A DNA stretch of 64,000 bases from the NCBI RefSeq assembly GCF_003429565.1, contig NZ_QUAK01000123.1:1-64000 (forward strand). Reading direction: 5' to 3'. Of this stretch, positions 1-7,256 are shown piece after piece. Each line of letters starts with the position of its first letter. Within the stretch, counting starts at the first letter, position 1. Origin of the DNA: Streptomyces triticagri (GTDB lineage: Bacteria; Actinomycetota; Actinomycetes; Streptomycetales; Streptomycetaceae). The notes below the pieces were generated by a model. That model ran no database searches. It saw nothing but the letters and a program-made list of their open reading frames with translations, and was not told the DNA's origin. A program made the translations under genes and the position numbers.

Positions 1-628
1 GCCGTGCCGCGCCGCGGGCCCAGGTGTCGACGACGACGTCGAGGCCTTCGGGGGTGTCGGCGACGCGGTGCAGCAGGCCGAGGGCGTGGGCGGTACGGGC
101 GTCCAACACATCGCAGGTGAGGGCCAGTTCACGGATCCGGGAGGCGCCGATCTCGGTGATCAGGCGGGCTATCGCGCCGCCCCAGGCGGTGGGCAGTCCG
201 ACGGCGAGCTCCGGGAGGCGGAAGGCGGCGTCGGCGGTACCGGCGCGCAGGTCGCAGAAGGCGGCGAGGGCGAGGCCGGCGCCCACGGCTCGGCCCTGGA
301 TGCGTGCGATGGTCAGGGCGTCGGCCGCCTCGAGGGCCTCGCACACCTGCTTGGCCTTGTCCCCGAGGCGGCGGATGTCCGCGCCGCCCGGGTCCCCGGA
401 TATGCGCCGCTCGAGGTCCTGCCGATCGGTGCCGAGGCAGAAGTCGGTCCCGTCGCCGTCGAGTACGAGGACGCGCAGCGCGGGCCGGTCGCGCAAGGCG
501 GTGAGTACCACGGCCAGGTCGTCGAGCAGGGCCTCGTCCACGACATTGCCGGAGCCACCGCCGTGCATCCGTACCCGGAGCACCGGGCCGTGCACGGTGG
601 CGGAGAGCGTGTCGCGTTCGTGGTTCAT
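1..628 (-). CDS. enoyl-CoA hydratase/isomerase family protein, C-terminus beyond window
   Basis: Reading the minus strand from the ATG at 628 gives a crotonase-fold protein that stays open to the window edge, so the 3' end is missing. About 209 codons are visible. They include a segment like the CoA-binding loop (CLGTDRQDLERRISGD) and the oxyanion-hole region (IQGRAVGAGLALAAFCD), followed by FRLPELAVGLPTAWGG. The family hydrates or isomerises acyl-CoA thioesters in the cytoplasm; the substrate cannot be told. Its ATG overlaps the TGA of the upstream P450 gene in an ATGA arrangement, which implies translational coupling. The two enzymes may therefore act on the same acyl or polyketide-like substrate, but that is inference. 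Confidence 0.85.
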   Translation of the reverse strand, partial: MNHERDTLSATVHGPVLRVRMHGGGSGNVVDEALLDDLAVVLTALRDRPALRVLVLDGDGTDFCLGTDRQDLERRISGDPGGADIRRLGDKAKQVCEALEAADALTIARIQGRAVGAGLALAAFCDLRAGTADAAFRLPELAVGLPTAWGGAIARLITEIGASRIRELALTCDVLDARTAHALGLLHRVADTPEGLDVVVDTWARGAAR

Positions 629-2001
629 GCGGTCACCAGCAGATTCCGCATCCGGCGGAACGCCACCCGCGGTTCCCACTGCGGCGGCTCCGCGAGCCTC
701 AACCGCGGGAATCGTGGCAGCAGTTGCTCGAGGAGGACCGCGGCCTCGAGCCGGGCGAGTCCGGCGCCGAGGCAGTAGTGCGGCCCCTGGCCGAAGGCGA
801 GATGGCGTGCGGCGGGGCGCCGGACGTCGAAGCGGGCGGGGTCGGATATGAAGTCCGGATCGTGCTGCGCCGAGGCGATCATGGCGTAGACCAGCTGTCC
901 CTCATGGATGCCTGTACCTGACAGTGTGTTACCGCGGGAGGCTACACGAGTGACGACATGGACCGGGGGGTCATATCGCAGAATCTCCTCAACGGCCCCG
1001 GGAATGCCTTCGACGTGGTATCGCAACCAGTCGGCCTGGTCCGGGTGTTGCCCGAGCAGCCACACGGCGCTGTTGAGCAGAGCGGTCGTCGTCTCGAGTC
1101 CCGCCATGACGGTGAACATGGCCAACCGGCGTACGACGTCGGGCGATTGCTCCGGCGCGGCCTGCTGCCAGAGCCGCAGCCAGCCGGACACCACGTCGTC
1201 CCCGGGGTGGCGGCGGCGTTCGTCGACGAGTGCCTCGAAGTAGGACCGCAGCTCGAGGGCGGCCCGGTCCGCGGTGGCGAGCTGGGCGGCGGTGGGGAAC
1301 AGCTCCTGGGCGAGGGTCTGTTCATGGGTGAGCCGGCGCAGCAGCGGGAAGTCGGCCGGCGGGATGGCGAGCCAGCTGCCGACGGCCGCCACCGGCAGTT
1401 CTTCGCCGACGGTCGCGGCGAAGTCGGCGGTGCCTTCCTTGAGTTGCTGCTCCAGATCGTCGAGCAGCCCGGTCACCTGGACGGACACGGTCTCCCGGAG
1501 GCGGGCCAGTGCGGCCCGGTCGAAGGCGGAGCCGAGTACGCGCCGCTGCAGGGTGTGGTCGGGCGGATTGAGCACCATCAGCATCTCGCCGAACTCGGCC
1601 GAGGCGGGCGAGGTCCAGCGCTTGCCCTGCCGGCGGCGCCACGGTGCGTCGAGGGTCAGCCAGTTGCGGTCGCGCAGCACCTGGTCGCAGGCCGCGTAGG
1701 AGGTGAGGAGCGGGCCGCCCCAGGGGGAGGCGACCACCTCGCCGTGCGCGCGCAGCCGCCGGTACACGGCGGCCGGGTCGCTCTGGCCGCGCGGTGAGCG
1801 CAGCGCGGCGAGCAGAGCGACGATCCGGCGGGAGTCGGTGCCGGACACGGACAAGTCGCTTGGCGCGGACGCCTGTTGTGGTGCTGCTTGCGGTGCTCCT
1901 CGTGGTGCGTCTTGTGGTGCGCGGGCGCCGGTCGGAGCGGTGGCGTTCTCCTGTGCAGGGGCGTCGCCCTGGGCGGGTACGAAGGGGCACGTGCGATGCA
2001 T
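625..2001 (-). CDS. cytochrome P450
   Basis: This is a bacterial class I P450 of 458 residues, a haem monooxygenase needing ferredoxin and reductase partners that are not encoded nearby. Visible motifs are the I-helix AGLETTT (Glu where Asp is more common), the K-helix ExxR in EEILR, and the haem loop FGQGPHYCLGAGLARLE with the axial Cys. The start is the ATG at 2001, preceded by GGAGGAG at 5-6 bases; the frame stays open 42 codons upstream but has no better ribosome site. Roughly the first 50 residues are rich in Ala, Gln and Pro and precede the normal P450 fold. The downstream enoyl-CoA hydratase start overlaps its stop. Substrate unknown. Confidence 0.95.
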   Translation of the reverse strand: MHRTCPFVPAQGDAPAQENATAPTGARAPQDAPRGAPQAAPQQASAPSDLSVSGTDSRRIVALLAALRSPRGQSDPAAVYRRLRAHGEVVASPWGGPLLTSYAACDQVLRDRNWLTLDAPWRRRQGKRWTSPASAEFGEMLMVLNPPDHTLQRRVLGSAFDRAALARLRETVSVQVTGLLDDLEQQLKEGTADFAATVGEELPVAAVGSWLAIPPADFPLLRRLTHEQTLAQELFPTAAQLATADRAALELRSYFEALVDERRRHPGDDVVSGWLRLWQQAAPEQSPDVVRRLAMFTVMAGLETTTALLNSAVWLLGQHPDQADWLRYHVEGIPGAVEEILRYDPPVHVVTRVASRGNTLSGTGIHEGQLVYAMIASAQHDPDFISDPARFDVRRPAARHLAFGQGPHYCLGAGLARLEAAVLLEQLLPRFPRLRLAEPPQWEPRVAFRRMRNLLVTA

Positions 2002-2146
2002 GGTGTCTCCTCCGATGAGGCGGTGTGCGGGCCGGCCACGGTGATCGCCGGTGGCTGAGGTCTCTGCCGTTGCAGGGGCGCGCACGCCGGGAAGGCTCGC
2101 GGGATCGTGATGCACCGCGGGAGCCACCGTACGGGCGCGCAGAGCG

Positions 2147-2722
2147 TCAGAGCCGTGGCGGCCGGGTGCCGGACCGCGGCACCGACCCTACGGCGTGCCG
2201 CGCACCGGAGGGACCGCCCGGCGCACTCGCCCCACGCCACCGCGTCCGGGCCTGGCGCCATGCGTTGCGCGCCCGCTTCTCGTCGGCGTAGGTCCGCAGG
2301 CTGACGTCACCGTCGGTGCCCGGGCTGCTGCCGCGACGGACTTCGGTGACGGTCCACAGGGTGCGCTCGCTCCGGTCGGCCAGGGTGAAGCGGACGCGAT
2401 CGAGGTCGATGCGCACACCGTGGCCCGGGAGGCCGCCGCCGATGCGACGGGGCCCGTCCTGCCAGGTCTCGGCCAGCTGGGCCGTGAAGCCGGCCGCCGC
2501 GAGGAGTTCGGCCGCCAGCTCGTCGGGAACCGGGCCGCGCGCCCTGGCCAGGAGCTCGACGGCCGTCATGGCGGCGTCGTCCGGCACGGTCAGGTACCGG
2601 ACGATCCGCGACGGCGTCTCGCGCGTGCGGTCAAGGACCCTGAGGGCCTGGGTGTACGAGAGTCCATGGCCCTTCAACTCGCGGGTCCGCCGCTTGCGTT
2701 CGCTGTTTCCGCGTTTGGTCAT
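2147..2722 (-). CDS. hypothetical protein, basic N-terminus
   Basis: I do not recognise this 191-residue protein. The ATG at 2722 is preceded by GTGGAG about 6 bases away; an in-frame start 60 codons further upstream lacks a good ribosome site. The N-terminus is highly basic (MTKRGNSERKRRTRELKGHG). A helical middle section follows (DDAAMTAVELLARARGP), then a segment likely to be beta-rich (VRIDLDRVRFTLADRSERT). The Arg-rich tail ends in Pro/Gly-rich sequence. No signal peptide or membrane segment is visible. It lies on the same strand as the P450 gene, with 145 bases between them, so shared transcription is possible but not shown. Confidence 0.6.
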   Translation of the reverse strand: MTKRGNSERKRRTRELKGHGLSYTQALRVLDRTRETPSRIVRYLTVPDDAAMTAVELLARARGPVPDELAAELLAAAGFTAQLAETWQDGPRRIGGGLPGHGVRIDLDRVRFTLADRSERTLWTVTEVRRGSSPGTDGDVSLRTYADEKRARNAWRQARTRWRGASAPGGPSGARHAVGSVPRSGTRPPRL

Positions 2723-3017
2723 GGCCACTCCACCACGGGTCCACGCTGCCCGCCTGCCAGTGAGTCCATGCCGGTCACATCTGGGTCCCTCTCCGCGGGC
2801 CGTGCCCGGACGGACGTCCGGGTGCGCTTCGGCTGGCCTTCTACCGGAACCCTGGCCGCGTGGTGGCCGTCGGGTCGTCCCGGGTGCGTGCGCGTCCTGC
2901 ACCGGTCAACAACGTACCCGCGACGGCCAGCCCTCATCAACCCCGCGCAGCCCACTGCTCGTTGACGGTCAAGATGCCTACCGGACACGTCACGGCGGCC
3001 GTGGGACGTGTGCGGTC

Positions 3018-4091
3018 TCAGGCCGTGTACTGATACGCCGGGTACGTCAGATAGCCGGTGTCGCCGCCCTGGTAGTACGTCGCCTCGTCGACGGGAGCGA
3101 TCGGCAGACGGGTGCGCAGGCGCTCGACGAGGTCGGGATTGGCGATGAACGCCCGCCCGAAGCTGATCAGTTCGGCCCCGAGACCGAGCCAGCGCTCGGC
3201 TTCGGCGAGACCGACCTGCTTAGGCCCCATCGGAAGCACGGGGTTCATGATCAGCGTCCCGGGCCAGGCGCGGCGCAGTTCCACCAGGACCGTCTCGTCC
3301 GCGGTGGCCTCCAGATGGATGTACGCCAGGCCGAGACCGGCCAGCTCGGCCAGCAACTCGGCGTACAGCTCCGGGACATCACGCTCCTGAACACCCCAGA
3401 AGTTCGCGCCGGGGGACAGCCGGATGCCGGTCCTTGACGCACCGACCGCGTCCACGGCCGCCTGAACCGCCTCCACTGCGAAGCGGATCCGGTTGCTGCG
3501 GGAGCCGCCGTAGCGGTCCGTGCGGAGATTGGCGTTGGAGGAGAGGAACTGCGAGATGAGATAGCCGTTCGCCCCGTGCAGTTCCACACCGTCGAAGCCG
3601 GCGTCGAGGGCCCGCCGCGCCGCCCGGCCGTACGACTGTGCCTGCTCCGGCACCTCGGAGGTCTCCAGTGCGCGGGGCAGCGGCGCGGGCAGCGGGCCAC
3701 CCGGGGTGAACACGTCACCGACGGCCGCCACCGCCGAGGGGCCGACGGGCTGCAGTCCGGTGGTGTCCGGGTGCGAGACCCGTCCGCCGTGCATGATCTG
3801 GGCGAAGATCCGGCCGCCGTTGGCGTGCACCGCGGAGGTGACCTGGCGCCACGAGGCGACCTGTTCGTCGGTGTGCAGCCCGGGCGTTCCCGGGTTCGAC
3901 TGCCCGATGAGACTGGGCTGTACGCCCTCGCTCACGATGAGTCCCGCGGTGGCGCGCTGGGCGTAGTAGGCGGCCATGGACGGCGTCGCGAGGCCGCCGG
4001 CGGCCGCCCGGACCCGTGTCATCGGGGCCATCACCACCCGGTTGGGCAGGGTCAGTTCGGCGAGCTGGTGGCGGTCGAAGAGCGTGGTCAC
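3018..4091 (-). CDS. old yellow enzyme family alkene reductase (NADH:flavin oxidoreductase)
   Basis: The gene encodes a 357-residue FMN-dependent TIM barrel. The N-terminus LTLPNRVVMAPMTRVRA is the OYE signature, HGANGYLISQFLSSNANLR carries the conserved substrate-side His and Asn, and the RYGGS loop follows. Members of the NemA/XenA group reduce activated C=C bonds, nitro compounds or quinones with NAD(P)H. It is divergent from a MerR regulator, and its promoter has the long spacer with an internal palindrome typical of MerR-activated genes. A role in electrophile or quinone stress is therefore likely. Length is normal for the family. Confidence 0.93.
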   Translation of the reverse strand: MTTLFDRHQLAELTLPNRVVMAPMTRVRAAAGGLATPSMAAYYAQRATAGLIVSEGVQPSLIGQSNPGTPGLHTDEQVASWRQVTSAVHANGGRIFAQIMHGGRVSHPDTTGLQPVGPSAVAAVGDVFTPGGPLPAPLPRALETSEVPEQAQSYGRAARRALDAGFDGVELHGANGYLISQFLSSNANLRTDRYGGSRSNRIRFAVEAVQAAVDAVGASRTGIRLSPGANFWGVQERDVPELYAELLAELAGLGLAYIHLEATADETVLVELRRAWPGTLIMNPVLPMGPKQVGLAEAERWLGLGAELISFGRAFIANPDLVERLRTRLPIAPVDEATYYQGGDTGYLTYPAYQYTA

Positions 4092-4140
4092 GACAGGGCT
4101 CCCTGGTGAGGTGGTCGACCCGGTTCCGGGCCTGTCGGTT

Positions 4141-4172
4141 ACGCTAAAACCTCACATGGATGTCAGGGTCAA
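4141..4172 (-). promoter_or_regulatory. MerR-type promoter and operator for the alkene reductase
   Basis: On the minus strand a -35 TTGACC (4172-4167) and a -10 TAGCGT (4146-4141) are separated by 20 bp; read as TTAGCG the spacer is 19 bp. Inside the spacer lies the palindrome CCTCACAT-GG-ATGTCAGG (4150-4167, plus-strand order), with 7 of 8 arm positions matching. A 19-20 bp spacer holding a dyad is the arrangement that MerR-family activators untwist. The regulator is encoded divergently, starting at 4209. Confidence 0.75.
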
Positions 4173-4208
4173 GCTCCTGTGTCCCGGATCACAGCCAGGA
4201 GGGGTCGG

Positions 4209-4598
4209 ATGCGCATCGGAGAACTAGCGGCACGGACCGGAGTCAGCGTCCGCTCGCTGCGGTACTACGAGGAGCAGGGGCTGCTCAAGAGCACCCGCAG
4301 CCCCGGCGGTCAGCGCCACTACACGGAGAGCCACGCCGAACGGGTCGGCTTCATCCAGCGTCTGTACGCCGCCGGCGTCTCCAGCAGCACGATCATGGAG
4401 CTGCTGCCCTGCGTGGACTCCCCGAGCCTGGCGGCCACCGACGCCTCCCTCCAGCGCATGGCACTCGAGCACGAGCGGCTCTCCGAGCACATCGCCGAGC
4501 TGATGCGTACCCGCGAGGCGATGGAAGCGGTGATCGCCACGGCTCGCGCCCACCGCGAGATCCAACTCGCCGAGGAACGCGCGGACATCACCGCCTGA
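4209..4598 (+). CDS. MerR family transcriptional regulator
   Basis: This 129-residue one-component regulator opens directly with the winged-helix motif MRIGELAARTGVSVRSLRYYE. The second half of the DNA-binding domain (SPGGQRHYTES) and a C-terminal dimerisation helix (about residues 75-115) follow. The ATG at 4209 is preceded by AGGAGGGG. No Cys cluster of the metal-sensing MerR/SoxR type is present, and there is only one Cys. It probably senses an organic electrophile or drug-like ligand through its short C-terminus. It is divergent from the alkene reductase, whose spacer-located palindrome is the obvious binding site. Confidence 0.93.
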   Translation: MRIGELAARTGVSVRSLRYYEEQGLLKSTRSPGGQRHYTESHAERVGFIQRLYAAGVSSSTIMELLPCVDSPSLAATDASLQRMALEHERLSEHIAELMRTREAMEAVIATARAHREIQLAEERADITA

Positions 4599-4627
4599 CA
4601 GCCGGCACGCATCCCCCGCCGGCCGGT

Positions 4628-6046
4628 CTACGCCGTGGCCTCCGGCCCGATCCTGCTGCGGACCGCGGTCTGCACCTCGTCCTCCTCGGCGGGATCCGCG
4701 GCCAGTCTGCGCAACTGCTCGACCACGCGCGTGTCACCGGTCTCGGCGTGCCGGGCCGCGACCTCCCGGGTGGACTCCTCGCAGTCCCACAGGCACTCCA
4801 CGGCGAACCCCGCAGCGAACGACGGATCGGTGGCCGCAAGAGCTCGCGCCGCACGACCGCGCAGATGCGACGACGCGGTCTCCCGGTACACGTGACGCAG
4901 TACGGGCGCCGCCGCGGCGACCCCGAGGCGTCCGGCGCCGTCGACGAGCTGCCACAGGGCGGGCGAATCGGCGCCGTCGTCCCGCACGGCCCGGCGCAAT
5001 GCCGCAAGGACCAGCGCATGGTCCGGTGCGCCCCCGCGACAGGCGAGCACCCGGCCCGCCGCGGCACCGAGCCCGTCCTCGCGGTGGACCCACACGCGCG
5101 CCCGCTGCACGGCCTCGTCCCCCGGCATGCGCTCGAAGGCGTCGACGGCCGCATCGTGCACGACTCCGGGCCGGCCGGCAGCGACCGCCTCCTCGATCAG
5201 CCCGAGCACCTCCCGGTCGCGCACGGCCGCCAGATAGCGCAGCGCCGTCGCCCGCGCGCCGTCGCGCCCCGAGCGCGCGGCGGCGCGGATCTCCGGCCGG
5301 TCCTCGTCGCCGGCGACCGCGGCCAGACAGCGGGCCGCCGGCACATGCCGCCCCGGTCCGCGCTCGACGGCCTCCTCGGCCCAGTCGAACACGGCCTGCA
5401 CACTCCACCCGGGTCGCGGTCCGGTACTGCTGAGCTGCCGCTGCCACTGATCGAAGGAGCCGCGCTCACTCGCCGCGCGCACCCGGCCGGAGATCTCCGG
5501 CCGCGGGTCATCGGCCCACAGCCGCCAGGGCCGGGGCTCGAAGGCGTCCCGTACGGCGGCGGCGAGGTCGGCCTCGCCCTGTGCGGTCCGCGGGAATCTG
5601 GCGAGGACGGGGCCGGCGAGATCGCGGAGCGCCGCGTCCTCGTCGCGCAGGGCCAGCTCGTCCAGGGCCCAGGTCCAGTTGGCACCCGACGACGCGTAAC
5701 GGCGCAGCAGCGCGAGCGCGTCCGCCCGGCCGTACGAGGCGAGGTGACCGAGGACCGCGAGCGCGAGCCCGGTGCGTGATTCGGCGTCGTCCAGCGCGTC
5801 CTCGACGCAGAACAGATGCTGTTCGATCTCGTCGAGGGCGCCGTGCAGGTCGACGTACAGGCGGGCGTAGTACAGCGAGCGGTTCTCGACCTGCCAGTCG
5901 TGGCGCGGGTCGCTCAGCACGCAGGCGTTCAGTGCCGCGAGAGCCTCGGGCCGGGGCGCGGTGAGCGCGTGCAGCGTGCCGTCTCCCCGCCCCCGCTGGA
6001 GCAGGCCGAGCAGCGTACCGCTGGGCGCTATGACCGTATCGAACAT
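4628..6046 (-). CDS. HEAT-repeat protein
   Basis: The 472-residue protein consists of alpha-solenoid units rich in Ala, Leu, Arg and Asp, for example LAVLGHLASYGRADALALLRRY, APVLRHVYRETASSHLRGRA and VEQLRRLAADPAEEDEV. The pattern is that of HEAT or PBS-lyase-type repeats across most of the length. No enzyme motif, signal peptide or membrane helix is visible, so it is probably a cytoplasmic scaffold. It ends 29 bases from the convergent merR gene. It has a 283-base upstream gap before the next gene and looks monocistronic. Function unknown. Confidence 0.75.
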   Translation of the reverse strand: MFDTVIAPSGTLLGLLQRGRGDGTLHALTAPRPEALAALNACVLSDPRHDWQVENRSLYYARLYVDLHGALDEIEQHLFCVEDALDDAESRTGLALAVLGHLASYGRADALALLRRYASSGANWTWALDELALRDEDAALRDLAGPVLARFPRTAQGEADLAAAVRDAFEPRPWRLWADDPRPEISGRVRAASERGSFDQWQRQLSSTGPRPGWSVQAVFDWAEEAVERGPGRHVPAARCLAAVAGDEDRPEIRAAARSGRDGARATALRYLAAVRDREVLGLIEEAVAAGRPGVVHDAAVDAFERMPGDEAVQRARVWVHREDGLGAAAGRVLACRGGAPDHALVLAALRRAVRDDGADSPALWQLVDGAGRLGVAAAAPVLRHVYRETASSHLRGRAARALAATDPSFAAGFAVECLWDCEESTREVAARHAETGDTRVVEQLRRLAADPAEEDEVQTAVRSRIGPEATA

Positions 6047-6329
6047 GGAATGAGCCTCACATCAAGCTGTCGACGCAACAGGGGATCGCACTACCTGGCC
6101 GCGCGACAACAGATGCGACTGCCCGCCGTCTCTTGCTTGCTGAAGACCATCTTCCTCTGCCTCTCGTCGATGACCCGGAACGGGCCGCTCACGGCCCGCG
6201 TGCTGCGGCGTCTGCCCAGCAGTCGTGTCCGTGAATCACGCCGTCATGATGACCCAGCGGTTCGACGCACCGCGACCACATTTCCGCGCAGCGCCCGCAG
6301 GCCCCGGGGGCCATGGCCCCGAGCGGCGC

Positions 6330-6722
6330 TCATTCGGCCCCGAACAGCTCCAGGAGTTCCGCCTTCGCGAACATCCGGGCGGTGTCCACCGCCGAGGGCG
6401 TCCCGGCGGCCGGGTCGGCGCCGCCGTCGAGCAGTGCCCGTACGACCTCGTCCTCGCCCTTGAAGACGGCGCCGGCGAGCGGGGTCTGGCCGCGGTCGTT
6501 GACCCGGTTCGCGTCGGCGCCACGCTGCAGGAGCGCACGGACCGCACCGGGCTGTCCGTGGTAGGCGGCGAGCATCACGAGGGAGTCGCCGCGGTCGTTG
6601 GTGAGATTCACCGGCACGCCCGCGTCGAGATACGCCGAGAGGGCCTCGGTCTCGCCCTGCCGCGCCAGATCGAAGATCTTGGTGGCGAGCTCCACGACCT
6701 CCGGATCGGGTGCTTCAGTCAT
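6330..6722 (-). CDS. small ankyrin-repeat protein
   Basis: The gene encodes 130 residues made almost entirely of ankyrin repeats, with consensus stretches GDSLVMLAAYHGQPGAVRAL and GQTPLAGAVFKGEDEVVRAL and connecting GADAN/GADPA turns. The start chosen is the ATG at 6722 (MTEAPDPE), because upstream residues lack repeat character. Ankyrin proteins bind other proteins, and the partner is not evident. It diverges from smeA with 262 bases between. A 14-bp palindrome at 6307-6320 lies just past its stop. Confidence 0.85.
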   Translation of the reverse strand: MTEAPDPEVVELATKIFDLARQGETEALSAYLDAGVPVNLTNDRGDSLVMLAAYHGQPGAVRALLQRGADANRVNDRGQTPLAGAVFKGEDEVVRALLDGGADPAAGTPSAVDTARMFAKAELLELFGAE

Positions 6723-6911
6723 CGGCAGGACCGCCTTTCGGTGCGGGACGGGTGGGACGTAAGGGGACCGGCGGCCTTCGGCCGACCGGGTGAATCGCCA
6801 GCGTACTGCCCTGGTGGGCACATGAGTCCGCTCGCCGGAGGCAATGATCGCCGCCGTACCGCAGCGGCCGCTCCGCCGCACCCGGGTGGCCCCGAACTAC
6901 TGCGCCGGCAT

Positions 6912-6934
6912 GGTGAAAACAGCGGAATTTCACC
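6912..6934. promoter_or_regulatory. inverted repeat in the smeA upstream region
   Basis: The arms GGTGAAA (6912-6918) and TTTCACC (6928-6934) are perfectly complementary, with a 9-base spacer. They lie just upstream of an AT-rich stretch (TTGCAC at 6938-6943, then CTTTTATCGTATGGATACAT) that could hold the smeA promoter. An operator for a developmental regulator is plausible. The binding protein is unknown. Confidence 0.45.
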
Positions 6935-6984
6935 CAGTTGCACCTTTTATCGTATGGATACATCCTGTGAGCCTGGAAGAACTC

Positions 6985-7212
6985 ATGGTGACTGTCCCCC
7001 TCAACCAGGAGACCCTCATGATCCTGTCCATCTCGGGCGTCGTACTGCTCGGAGTCATCGTCTTCCTCTTCTTCCGAAAAGACGGACTCAAGGCCTCGCA
7101 CGCGCTGGTGTGCGCCCTGTTCGGCTTCTATCTCGCGGGCACGGCCGTCGCCCCGAGCATCAAGGCCGGAGGAGCGAGCCTGGCCAGCCTCCTCGGCGGG
7201 ATCAACTTCTGA
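6985..7212 (+). CDS. smeA: small membrane protein SmeA
   Basis: A 75-residue protein with two membrane helices (about residues 10-30 and 38-58) separated by the basic turn FRKDGLKAS. The start at 6985 (ATG, preceded by GGAAGA) gives MVTVPLNQETLMILS; an in-frame GTG 18 bases upstream is an alternative. It sits 44 bases before an FtsK/SpoIIIE-like gene. This pair matches smeA-sffA of S. coelicolor, where SmeA acts in sporulation and targets SffA to sporulation septa (established for that species). Identification rests on size, topology and the paired neighbour. Confidence 0.85.
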   Translation: MVTVPLNQETLMILSISGVVLLGVIVFLFFRKDGLKASHALVCALFGFYLAGTAVAPSIKAGGASLASLLGGINF

Positions 7213-7256
7213 CTCGTCCGTCCGATCGGAATCACTTCAGGAACCAGGAGAACACC

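Noticed and set aside
68..778. Plus-strand frame of 236 codons at the window start
   Set aside because: Shadow of the enoyl-CoA hydratase and P450 genes on the minus strand, which show clear motifs.
6307..6320. GGGGCCATGGCCCC palindrome after the ankyrin gene
   Set aside because: Loopless 14-bp GC palindromes are frequent by chance at this composition; no T tract or spacing suggests a terminator.
6225..7256. N-terminal extension of sffA by 344 codons
   Set aside because: The frame covers the ankyrin gene region and smeA in other frames and has no homology; the GTG at 7257 has AGGAGAA.
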